From Skeletonema tropicum (lineage: Eukaryota > Bacillariophyta > Thalassiosirophyceae > Thalassiosirales > Thalassiosiraceae): 64,000 bases of DNA. How positions within the stretch are numbered: the stretch's first letter is position 1; every line of letters starts with the position of its first letter. Location: the NCBI GenBank assembly GCA_037178625.1, contig CM074138.1, positions 2,356,001 to 2,420,000 on the forward strand. Reading direction: 5' to 3'. A model generated the notes under the pieces. It was given only the letters and a program-made list of their open reading frames with translations, made no database searches and was not told the DNA's origin. A program made the translations under genes and the position numbers. Shown here in pieces: positions 33,011-43,078 of the stretch.

Positions 33011-34505
33011 ATTTTATACGGTCAATTTTGTTCGTGGTTTGGTTATGCCGGTCCGTAATGGTCACATATTTAAGATATTGATTTGCGTGCGAGGAATGTC
33101 ATACGCAAGCCACTCATTATTATTTATGCACTCTTCTAATTGCATGTGGTGTTCCGTAGCATGATAGTCGATGAGTGGCTGCGCGGAAAAGTCACCGATG
33201 GCGACATGTTCTTCCTGCCAGCAGAGAAGCTGACACGTTGAAGTTAGGAGAGGAACAAGTGACGTCATATATTTGAGAATATGTAAAACGCGATCGGTAT
33301 AAAGTACTGTCAAACGCGATCGGTAAATTATTTCGTCAAAAAGCCAACTCGGTTTTTGCATGATCGATGATCGTGCAGAAAAAGAGAAAAAGATGCCACC
33401 ACACCTACAATGGCACCCCTAGTATGGCCGCCTATCTCAGTCCATGAGTATATTTCATAAGGTATCGATGGCCCATCCCTTAAACGACATTATGGCGATT
33501 TTTTCGCAGCAGTGTGGCGTTTCGGCTGCTGTAGGGGTGGAGATAATATCATTGCAATCCACTTCATTGAGATTTGAAATGAAAACAACCACCTTCCCTG
33601 CACCCATCGAAGATGATAAACATCTATAGGCACTACCCCTCCGCTACCCATCGCCGATGATAATATGAAGTGAGATTCTGGTTGCTCGGAATGACCATTA
33701 AAGCCCCCCCACACCTCCAAAATACCAAGGACACAAGATGTGCACAAAATTGCATAAATAATTTGACACTCTAACACAACAATAAGCCTGTAGACGGCGG
33801 ATCGAGCGGCTCTAAAGACCGCAACTCATCAACATTATTATATATAAGAAGTGTCGGCTATTTATTGTCCATAATATTGCAATAGGCTGGATAAAAATAG
33901 CAACATCATAGACAGAAATGACATTTATGTAGCATGTATTAGTCATTTATTTATGCGGTGTAGACAGTTGTAATAATAAAACCCTGCGGCTGAATAGTTG
34001 CAAAGGGTGTTGTCTGCGATATAGTTCACTGGATATTACTATTGGTAGGGTTTGTGCAACGTGGTGGCTATGAGAGTAGCGGCTATCATGTTAGATACTG
34101 ACTGTCGAACGAAAAAACATGCATGCATGCAGTTGTGCTCGGAAAGCGCGCTGCACTTTTTTGTTAGCTGCTATCAAAATCTTATGCATCTACGATGCAA
34201 TTTTGCTTGGAACGGCTCTAAGTAAGTAAGTGAGTATGTACTATAAAACGTTTCTGTTATAAGAATGTTATTAAACAAGCATTGCAGAGCAACTTTATAG
34301 ACGGATACATTGCAAAAAAAAATCCAACACGAAATCCACAGAATAATTTTGTCATCATGACACATTTATGTTACAACAACAAGCATTGCAGAGCAAATTT
34401 ATAGACGGGTACATTGCACAAAAAAAAAACAGGCCCCGAGGGCCCGCGCCGCACTACACACCATACACAACATGCAGTCACAAATCGCCGCGCGCACCAT
34501 TTCAT

Positions 34506-34769
34506 ATTACTAATGGTAATGGCTAACCACCAAACACCAAATATACTTGTGTGGACTTCAAGAGGCAGCGTTTTCAAGAAGTTTCAAGCAAATTGACGGA
34601 AATCTTTTCCTCTCGATAGTTGTGTTGTGCGTCCTTGCAGATCGAAGTCAATATATCTACTCTCCATCATTTATTTACTGCCCCATGTGTTCCTACCATT
34701 CGTCAAGTGGGTTGGATCTGGGTCGTGGATGGACCTGAGGTCGTGGACTAGTTGGAACTTGTGCCCTGG
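34506..34769 (-). promoter_or_regulatory. Right part of the ankyrin gene 5' flank, copy 2
   Basis: It continues the block 253-600 of copy 1 after the element 3 insertion, up to the CTGG duplicated by the 13.9 kb element. The copy 2 ankyrin promoter is thus 5.5 kb away from its start codon, in addition to the two insertions inside the gene. Confidence 0.5.
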
Positions 34770-34950
34770 CATTTAAAGTGGGACGCCTCGCTAGCTGGGA
34801 AGTGGTTACTCCACTACTTGAGGTGATGCGTAGAGCTATGGAGGAATTAGTAATCGGGCCGATGCCCTAACTATAATTTGTTTTATCACCATGATGAACA
34901 CCATCGTATGGAGCCTTGTATTGGACCTGCGGTGTGTGCTACTTTGAATG
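34770..34950 (+). repeat. Left terminal direct repeat, 181 bp
   Basis: It begins CATTTAAAGTGGGACGCCTC and ends GCTACTTTGAATG. It matches 48482-48662 with one visible difference (GCCTTGTATT against GCCTCGTATT). Confidence 0.85.
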
Positions 34951-35015
34951 GTTTATCAGACCCAAATAGCTTTATTAACAGCTACTACGAAGCATATGAA
35001 TAAGCCCACAGCGGG

Positions 35016-35031
35016 CAATGTCTCCTTGTGA
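35016..35031 (+). repeat. LINE target site duplication, left
   Basis: CAATGTCTCCTTGTGA at 35016-35031 is repeated at 43063-43078 and defines the LINE exactly. Confidence 0.9.
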
Positions 35032-35258
35032 ACTTTTTCAAATTCGAATCATCACCAATCACAGCCTACAAGATAGACAAAAATGACAAGAATGTACTAA
35101 TTCCTACGTAGGTCTCTACAGGGCTCCAAAAGACCAACGGTCCGAGGAGGAAGCAGACTAACTAGGAGAGATCGAGTGACAGCACTTGTTAAGATAACTA
35201 ACTGAAGTAGGTAAATAACCTATAATAATAGAACTTGAGCCCAAAAAACCCCAACAAA

Positions 35259-36842
35259 ATGGACCGAAAGCAACCCAATCAACCGAACAAAAACTCTGAA
35301 AACGGTCGTCGCCAAAACCACCCATCGGGAAAAGGACGGTATGGTGGTAGAGGTGGACGAGGAGGAAGAGGAGGAGGACGAGGGGGTGGACGCTCCAGCG
35401 GGAAGGAGAGGCGTGGAACCAGTAAAGCACGACGTGAAGAAACTGGAAATCTCGTTACCCCCAAGGCGGAGGCAAAACCGAAAAGTTGGAATGAAGTGGT
35501 GAAGACTGGAACCAAAAGGTTGACAATCACTCCTATTCTAATGAAGTTTGAAAAGTCGGAAGACGTCAAAAATGTGATCGAGGAGGCGGGCACGGAAGCA
35601 CCAGTATGGACAGTCCCTTCCCCGAAGAAGAAAGGATGTCAAGTGCAAAAGCAAACCGAAAAAGAAGGGAGTAAACCGGATGGCAACAAGAATAGGTATG
35701 AAGTGTTGAGTGAGGAAGAGGATGAGGAAGAAAAAGTCGAAGTCGAAGTAGTGAAAACAAAGAAGGGTAAGAAGGAAAGAAAAGGGAAAGAACAACAATC
35801 GAATCATCAACAAAGCGGACAGAAGGAGATTTCTAAGAGAAAGAAAAACCCCAAGAAAAAGGTGAACACACCGAAGCAGGATGATACGATGACTGAAGAA
35901 AAATCGATTAAGTGGAAGGATAATACAACAAAACCACGAAATCAACAGAAGGGTGATAGTGGACCAGTAGAAGAGGCGCAACAGCAAGACACTGGAATCA
36001 AGCTTGACCAGAAAAATTTTTCTGGTCACGACGTGAAGATGTGTCGAGTCTTCCAGATGGTAAGGGACTTAGCCGACCAGGGGAAGATGACGAAAAAGTG
36101 CGTGGAAAAACTGAACAAAACCGATCAGAATCATGTCTTAGTGAGTATGGCAACCACTAGCATATTGGAGAGGACAGATGCATTTCACCCGGATGACGTA
36201 AAAGATTCAGAGACAGTGTTCCAATACCTAAGTACTTTATCCACGAAAAGTTTGCTCAAGATTATCAATGATAGAGATGGGTTCGATGAAACAAAGGCTC
36301 ATGCCGACGAGATCGAACAGCAAAAGAAAAATGATACGATTGGACAAACTACTGAGCTACTTTGCAAAGAATCCGTGAATGACCTCATCAATCGAGAGAG
36401 TATTGACGGGGAGGAACTGGACGAAGTCATAAAAGAATGGGTGCAGAGATTCTATCCCGGATGTGGGAAGCGATTCCATGTCAGATGCATCAGCGTATCG
36501 AGTCGAGCAAGATGCGAGGAATGTGTAGAAGCCAACCCTTATTCGTCTGATGAGGAATCAGAAACGGACTCTAGCTCAAATTCAGACTCTGATGAGAGTT
36601 ATACGGAGGAGAATGGGATGATACAACAAAGCCCTCGTGGACGGAGACGAGGCCAATCAATATCGAGCAGAAGACACGAACCCGAACGAGTCTCCTGCTT
36701 ATCGCCGGATAAAGGAACCGAAGGAGGCCCTCACAATTCGGCGAAACCACCACCAGAAAGTCTAAGAAATGGAACCACCGCACCTATCAATTCACGCACT
36801 GATCGATCAAAGTTAGAAGATCCAAACAAACGAGATGAGTAG
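35259..36842 (+). CDS. LINE ORF1 protein (RGG-rich, zinc finger)
   Basis: I take the ATG at 35259 (MDRKQPNQPNKN); the upstream in-frame start at 35235 is TTG. The product is about 527 residues. Residues 20-50 are a Gly/Arg-rich tract (GGRGGRGGRGGGRGGGR), a usual RNA-binding feature. A long Lys/Glu-rich region follows. Near residue 405 a Cys/His cluster (FYPGCGKRFHVRCISVS with CEECVEANP) looks like the second half of a PHD-type finger. The end is Ser/Asp-rich and basic. ORF1 proteins coat the RNA of LINE elements; that role is inferred from position. Confidence 0.8.
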   Translation: MDRKQPNQPNKNSENGRRQNHPSGKGRYGGRGGRGGRGGGRGGGRSSGKERRGTSKARREETGNLVTPKAEAKPKSWNEVVKTGTKRLTITPILMKFEKSEDVKNVIEEAGTEAPVWTVPSPKKKGCQVQKQTEKEGSKPDGNKNRYEVLSEEEDEEEKVEVEVVKTKKGKKERKGKEQQSNHQQSGQKEISKRKKNPKKKVNTPKQDDTMTEEKSIKWKDNTTKPRNQQKGDSGPVEEAQQQDTGIKLDQKNFSGHDVKMCRVFQMVRDLADQGKMTKKCVEKLNKTDQNHVLVSMATTSILERTDAFHPDDVKDSETVFQYLSTLSTKSLLKIINDRDGFDETKAHADEIEQQKKNDTIGQTTELLCKESVNDLINRESIDGEELDEVIKEWVQRFYPGCGKRFHVRCISVSSRARCEECVEANPYSSDEESETDSSSNSDSDESYTEENGMIQQSPRGRRRGQSISSRRHEPERVSCLSPDKGTEGGPHNSAKPPPESLRNGTTAPINSRTDRSKLEDPNKRDE

Positions 36843-39800
36843 AGGAACTCAAGACGTAATACGACCAGTGCAAAATTTAGAAGCGAGTGGAGACACAATA
36901 CAACTTAGACAAAATGAAGATGGAGTAGTAAGATTCGGGTTTCAAAATATTAACTCCATCAAAGTCCTGAGGACCAATACTCTACCAAACGAGATAGAGG
37001 TAGTCCATGACCTTGGGATTGATATATGCGGATACGTAGAAACGAACCGCCCATGGACATCGAATAATAAAGGAATTTTTGATATGAATATGAGACGAAT
37101 GTTTCAGAATATGGCTAACACTCAGTATGCGTCATTGCCACCAATAGACCATCGAATCAAATATCAGCCAGGAGGAGTCCTACAAACTATTACAGGCCAC
37201 GTGACGGGACGAGTTCGGCATCAAGGGTCTGACAAGTATGGAAGATTTGCGTGGCATATTCTCCAAGGAAGCCGGGATGAAGGGATAGTTGTCATAACGG
37301 CGTATAGAGTATGTCAATCCTCAAATGCAGGGCCAAACACAGCATACACTCATCAACAGTCTGCAATGATGAAAGATGGAGTAGTTAACCCTCGGCCGAG
37401 GAAGCAAATCCTCAACGACCTCACCAAGCTGATTGAAGAGAAAAGATCGAAGGGATATAGACCAATAGTAATGATGGATGCAAATGGAAGTACATTCTCG
37501 GATAAGGAGTTTAGAGAGTTTCAACAAAATGCAGTTCTGGAGGACCCATTCTATAGGAAGTTCGAGGAAATGCCACGGACTTACAATAGAGGAACGAAAA
37601 GACTTGATTACATCCTCATGGATGCAGGCCTTCAGCATGCGATACGACATATTGGGTACCTAGGGTCTCATGAGGCTGTGCACTCCGATCATTCAATGGC
37701 GTGGGTTGACTTTGATGAGAAATTGTTGTTCAGAGGCCTTATAAATCGCCCCCCAAATGCAATCAATAGGCAATTCACCCTACATCAAGAAGATAAGGTG
37801 GAGAAGTTCATGGACGAGCTAAGAAAAGGGATGGAGGACAAGAACATTCAACTTAAAGTCCCCATCCTAGTTGCGAAGTTCCATGAGGAAGGATGTACGA
37901 CGGAGGCGAAGCGTGCATATAACGCATTGGATAAGGAATATACTGATATCATCAGGGCAACTCTGAAAAAGACATCACGTCGCCGATATGGGTACTTTCG
38001 CAGTCCGGAACTGACGTTGGCAGGGCAGAAAGTACTGCTGTATAAGGCAATGTTGGACTGCCAGCGTAGGCGAGCACCCCCAAGTGTAGGACTGACCAAA
38101 CTTGCAGCAAGACTTGGATATGATCTGACGAGTAATTACGAGCAGATGAAAGTTAAAGATTTGAAAGTAAAGGTCAGGGAAGCACGTAAAGTGCTATGGG
38201 AAATCCAGAAGGATTGTGCAGAAAAGAGGATTGGATGGCTCGAAGTTCAAGCTCAATCATCAACAAGAAAAGATGGCGGAGACTGGGAAGCTAAAATGAA
38301 CGCAATGATACGAACGACAAGAGCAGCATCAACGAATCGGAAGCTTAGTATCCTCACAAAAGGGCAACGTGTTGGACTTGATCGCATAGACGTCCCGAGC
38401 CATGAGTGGATGTACTCTGAAGATATGGAAGAATTGTACCATTATGATAAAGGAGTATTTGAAACGCATGCAGTCATACAACAAACGTCTCAAGGAAAAC
38501 CAATCATGGAAAAAGAATTCTATGCCCACCATTCATTGAAGGTACCGGATAAGAATGCATATCCCGTCAAAGTAATTGTCCGAGAAAATGGGTCACTGAA
38601 GATAGATGAGATAATTGACAAATCACCGTTCCAATGGGAGGCAATTACATCCCAAACGGCTATCGAAGGTAGAATACTACAGCGGAACAAACGGCATTTG
38701 CAACAGGTAGCAATGGAAGGGGGGCCATCGACTCAACCCCCAGTACAGCAATTGATAAGTGCTGAGGGAACGGAGGAGGTGAAGCAAATACTCGAAGGAA
38801 ATTATCGAGTGTTAGACCCAACCACGAACGAAGAAATGGAGATTAGTGATACTCTAGCAGCGTGGATGAGTCAACTCAAACAAACAGAAAAAGAAGTAGC
38901 AATGGAGGAAACCGTGGGCTCAATAACTTCTGCTCAACTGCAAGAGGCATTCCGAAACGCCAAAGAAAAGACTGCTTCTAACGGAGACCTACATTATACG
39001 GTGTGGAAAGCTATGGTAGCTGACAATGAGTTTGCAGATTGGTTGTCGATAATGATTAGCCTGCCGTTTATATATGGTTTCGCCCCTGAACGATGGAAGA
39101 GTATGACGGATGTAATGCTGGAAAAGAAAAAAGGTAACCGGCAGATAAACCAACTCCGAATCATAGGGTTATTAGAGGCTGATTTCAACACGGCACTGAA
39201 ATTTTTTGCAAGAGAGTTTTCAAAAAAGATGGAGTCTACCGGGGAGCTGTCAGATGAACAGTGGGGATCTCGGAAAGATAGAAACTCAATTGATGCAGCT
39301 ATGATCAAATTGTTGACATTCGAAGCGGCACGAGCAAAGAAATCAACAATAGGCATGCTGTATTATGACTGTATAGCGTGCTATGATCGAATGCAGCCGT
39401 CATTGTCGAACATAGAAATGGCGAAAAGGAACTTCAGTGACGGGATCCTGAGAGCAAGAGCGGAAGCACTACGCGGAATGAAACGCAATGTGAGAACTGG
39501 GCTCGGGGTATCGAATGATATATACTCAGAAGAACCAGGGGATTATCAGATTTCAGGAGAGATCCAAGGAAAAGCAGACAATCCGGCGCTGTTCACGGCA
39601 TGTAGTAGTGGGATCCTGAAAACGCACGCAGAATTGGCACCGGGACTGGAATTACATGGTTGTTTCGGGGCACGGATGATGAAGCGTCATAACGTAAGCT
39701 ACGTTGATGATAATGACGGAAATGTCTCTGCAGATTACGGCAGTGAACGACCGCTGGATGAACTGATCGAAAGGATGAAATTGAGCTCTACGATGTGGAA

Positions 39801-42800
39801 TGAGGTCGTACGATATTCAGGCCAATCACTTGCCTACCACAAATGTGCGTGGCAGGCATTAGCGTGGCAAGTGGTACGAGGGGAACTAAAACCAATCATG
39901 GCAATAGATGAAACAATCCTCCTGGAGGATCATAAAGGTGCCAAGTCAGTGATACAGTTTAAGTCACCAAATCAACCGAATAAAGGGTTGGGATACCACT
40001 TGTGCCCCGATGGGAACCAGAAGCAAGAGTACGAGGTCATCATGGAGAAATTGAGGAGAATTTCCAAGTCTACGTCTTTGGGATTCTTGACAGCAAGTGA
40101 GACGAAGCAACTACTCTACCAACGATTGATGCCAACATTGGATTACGTCCTTCACTTGACGTCCTTCAGTAAGAAACAATGCAAAAAGATGGATACAATC
40201 GTACGGAACAACTTCCTCCCATATATGCACTTTAATAGGAACTCACCAGACGCAGTGCTCCGAGGTCCTATGGAGCAAGGAGGGATGGAAATCCCAGACA
40301 TGTATTCGAGGCAAACTGAATTGCAGTCAGAGTATGTTGTCAAGCAGCTTAGAAATGGGAAGACATTGGCGGAGGATTTTCTCTTCACATTGGATGAATT
40401 GCAACTGCAGTCAGGCCTGATAACACCATTGTTTGAGTACAAAGAAAGGCTGACATATATGGACAATGGACTACTAGTGAGCTTGAAAAATCGATTAGCT
40501 GAGATAGATGCTACGATATGGATGGAAGATGCCACAATCCCAGCACTGCAGAGGGAAGGCGATCAATCAATTATGGAAGCATTTATTCGACGGAAAATAA
40601 AGCCATCGATATTGAGAAAGCTCAATGCAGTCCGTATCTATATGCGAGTGATCACATTAGCAGACCTAGTGGTTGAGAATGGAGAATATATTGGAAATAC
40701 AACGCTGGGGGGCAATTTTGTAGCAGGATCTGATTGGAGATGGCCGCAAACTCCATGCCCTCCGAAGAAGTGGTTCTCCTTGTTTCGTAGGTGTATACGA
40801 GAAACATTCTGCAATAGATTGGATAGTCGCCACCACCACACCAATTCAATGGAACTTGACATACCACTTGGAAAGTGGTTTCCGGTGAAACGGAACACAT
40901 GGTATGACTGCTACCGAGGTAAGGGGGTGATCTACAAACGAGGAGAGACAGCCACTGGTGAAAGCTTTATTCAGAAGCTAACAGAACAACCAGTGCAAAG
41001 TGGGTTCTACAAATATGAATGTGACGTCAACGCTATACCGCTAGAGTGTTATCCGATGAAAATGGCAGAGGTAGATGAGGGTGTATGGACTCGCCGTCCG
41101 TATCAGATGGCACAACAGCAACAGCAGGAAGCTAAGCCTCCGGGATACGTGACCGAAAATACACACCTACCAGGCACGGAAATGAAGCCAAAGAAGACAG
41201 GTAGTGATGGTTCTGTCCTTCGAGTGCACAATGTGGCAGCGGCAGCATGGATTATCCCAACTAATCAAAACGAGTATGTCAAGGCATGTTTTTTGATGAC
41301 AAACGTCAGCTCAGTAAACTCGTACCGAGCTGAATTGGAAGGGTTGTATCGAGCGCTGTATCACATACAATATCTTGGCATAGAATTGGGGCCAGACGAC
41401 GATATTACTCAATGGTTTGATAATGAGTCAGGTGCTTTTACGAGTAATCGGCCAATGAAGACAGGACGGGACACAATACAACCTGAAGGAGATCTTTTGA
41501 TGGCAATACAGCATCTACGGCAGAAGTTACCATTTGGAGTAATTAGTCAGCACGTCCGGGGACACCAAGATACGGCCAAAAAGAAGACGGAACCGGACGA
41601 AAGTGACTGCGATTCATTAGAAACCACGGAAAGCGCATTGGGAAAAGAGAAAGACTTGGATGGATTGGATGACAACGCTATGATCAACATTGCGTGCGAC
41701 GAATTAGCGGGAGAAACAACGGCAGCAGCCATTGAGAATCCCATCCAATTACCACCTGAGCAAGAAATATTACAGATGCCGTATGAGGGATCAAAAGCAG
41801 TTTTACGAATAGGGAATAAGTGGATCACAGCTGGGATGCGAAGCCACGTCAACAAAGCGCGTCGTGAACCAATCCTCCGGAAATATATCAAGCGAAGACA
41901 CGGATGGACGGACGAGCAATATGACAATGTGTATTGGATGACGATAGGGGAAGTGAGACGGAAAAGTACCCTTAGCCAGCAGCGATTTACCTGCAAACTA
42001 ATGCATGGCCTCCTCCCAGTGAATCACGTGAAGCAACATGAAACGCAAGTATCGCAGTGTCCGAACTGTCGGCAGTGTGATGACGAAACAATAGCACACG
42101 TGTTTCAATGTTCCCACCCGGATATGGCTGCGAAACGTGCTGCAATTATAGCAGCACTCCGGAAGAAAGGACTCCGGAAAATATCACGAAAAATACTACT
42201 CAGAGTGGCAAACTTGGTAGAACAATATGCAAACGGGGGCGAGATTCGAACCACATCAGAAGACCCGAGGATCCAGGAAGCACTGGAAGCACAACGTGAC
42301 CTCGGGTGGGATGACTTCTTCAGAGGATATCTGGTAAAAGAATGGTATCAAGCATTGGAGAGTACTCATCATGGGGACGCCCACCAGCAGTTTTATCAAC
42401 TCCAAAAATTGATCTGGTATGAAGTTGCACTACCGCAGTGGCATGAGCGAAACAGACTAGCTCATGGAACTCAGTCATTTGACAAGCAAATAGAGAGTGC
42501 ACATTTAGCAGAGCAATTGGTATGGTACAGTCAACATCGAGAGGAGATGCCGCCAGGCTTTCACCAACGGTGGGCAAATCATAGTATTGACGAAATAAGC
42601 AATATGGATTTGGCTACTAGGCGAATGTGGGTGCATCACCTCAAGATAGGCAGGCAAGCGGTCGAGATGCGAGCAGAACAGCGGAAGAAAAGTCAACGAA
42701 CTTTATCGTTCTACTTCAATGAATTTGGCCCACCATTACCGCCACCTCAGCGGCAACGTGTGGCTGATGAAGCCGAGGAACACGCAAATAGAGTAGTATT

Positions 42801-42867
42801 GTATCGTGAGGAGGGACAGCCGATAATAGACGCAGTCCTCAATGAACTCGAGAAATCGACGACGTAA
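36835..42867 (+). CDS. LINE ORF2: APE endonuclease, reverse transcriptase, RNase H
   Basis: 2010 residues, uninterrupted. The apurinic endonuclease lies in about 1-300: FGFQNINSI, GYVETN, VMMDANG, RLDYILMD and the terminal SDHSMAWVDF. The reverse transcriptase lies around 745-1000: LYYDCIACYDRM (motif A, catalytic Asp), GEIQGKADNPALFTACSS (motif B) and VSYVDDNDG (the YVDD motif). The RNase H domain follows near 1460: GSDGSVLR, SYRAELEGLYRAL, QWFDNESGAF and VRGHQD. A Cys/His motif, CPNCRQCDDETIAHVFQC, lies close to the C-terminus. It nicks DNA and copies the element RNA by target-primed reverse transcription. The start AUG overlaps the ORF1 stop as AUGAGUAG. Confidence 0.92.
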   Translation: MSRGTQDVIRPVQNLEASGDTIQLRQNEDGVVRFGFQNINSIKVLRTNTLPNEIEVVHDLGIDICGYVETNRPWTSNNKGIFDMNMRRMFQNMANTQYASLPPIDHRIKYQPGGVLQTITGHVTGRVRHQGSDKYGRFAWHILQGSRDEGIVVITAYRVCQSSNAGPNTAYTHQQSAMMKDGVVNPRPRKQILNDLTKLIEEKRSKGYRPIVMMDANGSTFSDKEFREFQQNAVLEDPFYRKFEEMPRTYNRGTKRLDYILMDAGLQHAIRHIGYLGSHEAVHSDHSMAWVDFDEKLLFRGLINRPPNAINRQFTLHQEDKVEKFMDELRKGMEDKNIQLKVPILVAKFHEEGCTTEAKRAYNALDKEYTDIIRATLKKTSRRRYGYFRSPELTLAGQKVLLYKAMLDCQRRRAPPSVGLTKLAARLGYDLTSNYEQMKVKDLKVKVREARKVLWEIQKDCAEKRIGWLEVQAQSSTRKDGGDWEAKMNAMIRTTRAASTNRKLSILTKGQRVGLDRIDVPSHEWMYSEDMEELYHYDKGVFETHAVIQQTSQGKPIMEKEFYAHHSLKVPDKNAYPVKVIVRENGSLKIDEIIDKSPFQWEAITSQTAIEGRILQRNKRHLQQVAMEGGPSTQPPVQQLISAEGTEEVKQILEGNYRVLDPTTNEEMEISDTLAAWMSQLKQTEKEVAMEETVGSITSAQLQEAFRNAKEKTASNGDLHYTVWKAMVADNEFADWLSIMISLPFIYGFAPERWKSMTDVMLEKKKGNRQINQLRIIGLLEADFNTALKFFAREFSKKMESTGELSDEQWGSRKDRNSIDAAMIKLLTFEAARAKKSTIGMLYYDCIACYDRMQPSLSNIEMAKRNFSDGILRARAEALRGMKRNVRTGLGVSNDIYSEEPGDYQISGEIQGKADNPALFTACSSGILKTHAELAPGLELHGCFGARMMKRHNVSYVDDNDGNVSADYGSERPLDELIERMKLSSTMWNEVVRYSGQSLAYHKCAWQALAWQVVRGELKPIMAIDETILLEDHKGAKSVIQFKSPNQPNKGLGYHLCPDGNQKQEYEVIMEKLRRISKSTSLGFLTASETKQLLYQRLMPTLDYVLHLTSFSKKQCKKMDTIVRNNFLPYMHFNRNSPDAVLRGPMEQGGMEIPDMYSRQTELQSEYVVKQLRNGKTLAEDFLFTLDELQLQSGLITPLFEYKERLTYMDNGLLVSLKNRLAEIDATIWMEDATIPALQREGDQSIMEAFIRRKIKPSILRKLNAVRIYMRVITLADLVVENGEYIGNTTLGGNFVAGSDWRWPQTPCPPKKWFSLFRRCIRETFCNRLDSRHHHTNSMELDIPLGKWFPVKRNTWYDCYRGKGVIYKRGETATGESFIQKLTEQPVQSGFYKYECDVNAIPLECYPMKMAEVDEGVWTRRPYQMAQQQQQEAKPPGYVTENTHLPGTEMKPKKTGSDGSVLRVHNVAAAAWIIPTNQNEYVKACFLMTNVSSVNSYRAELEGLYRALYHIQYLGIELGPDDDITQWFDNESGAFTSNRPMKTGRDTIQPEGDLLMAIQHLRQKLPFGVISQHVRGHQDTAKKKTEPDESDCDSLETTESALGKEKDLDGLDDNAMINIACDELAGETTAAAIENPIQLPPEQEILQMPYEGSKAVLRIGNKWITAGMRSHVNKARREPILRKYIKRRHGWTDEQYDNVYWMTIGEVRRKSTLSQQRFTCKLMHGLLPVNHVKQHETQVSQCPNCRQCDDETIAHVFQCSHPDMAAKRAAIIAALRKKGLRKISRKILLRVANLVEQYANGGEIRTTSEDPRIQEALEAQRDLGWDDFFRGYLVKEWYQALESTHHGDAHQQFYQLQKLIWYEVALPQWHERNRLAHGTQSFDKQIESAHLAEQLVWYSQHREEMPPGFHQRWANHSIDEISNMDLATRRMWVHHLKIGRQAVEMRAEQRKKSQRTLSFYFNEFGPPLPPPQRQRVADEAEEHANRVVLYREEGQPIIDAVLNELEKSTT

Positions 42868-43062
42868 ACAACCGTATGGTTGAACTAATCCTGGCCAGGA
42901 GACTATTTAGGTCTTCTGGCTTGGAGTGCGATCTGAGAAACAGTTGTGGAGGCAGTATAGAGCACTATCAATGCTACCGACACAGCACACATGTTGGTTA
43001 GTCATAATTTCGCCCCTAGAGGGCTAATCAGACGTACTTTAAAATTTCTGTTATATTATTAT

Positions 43063-43078
43063 CAATGTCTCCTTGTGA
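43063..43078 (+). repeat. LINE target site duplication, right
   Basis: This is the second copy of CAATGTCTCCTTGTGA. Confidence 0.9.

Larger units (their letters stand above)
28978..34503 (-). mobile_element. Helitron-like element 3 (5.5 kb), inverted, with helicase block
   Basis: It is flanked by AT at 28976-28977 and 34504-34505; the empty site in copy 1 is TAGTGCTGATATTACTAATG (411-430). On the plus strand it begins CGGCCCTCGGGGCCCCGG and ends GCGCGCACCATTTC, so it is reversed relative to elements 1 and 2. The body is homologous to them, except that the segment equivalent to about 27640-28235 is replaced by two tandem blocks coding for a PIF1-type helicase C-terminus. The cargo gene here (exon 1 from 33010) has a two-base deletion in exon 2 (near 32108) and loses its end at 31357. 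Confidence 0.75.
35032..43062 (+). mobile_element. Full-length non-LTR retrotransposon (LINE), 8.03 kb
   Basis: It is bounded by the 16-base duplication CAATGTCTCCTTGTGA. It has a 5' leader of about 230 bases, ORF1 and ORF2 that overlap by eight bases, and a 3' UTR of about 195 bases ending TTTCTGTTATATTATTAT with no poly(A). Both ORFs are open, so it may be competent for retrotransposition. It sits 66 bases inside the left repeat of the LARD-like element and must have inserted after it, or been carried by it. Confidence 0.9.
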
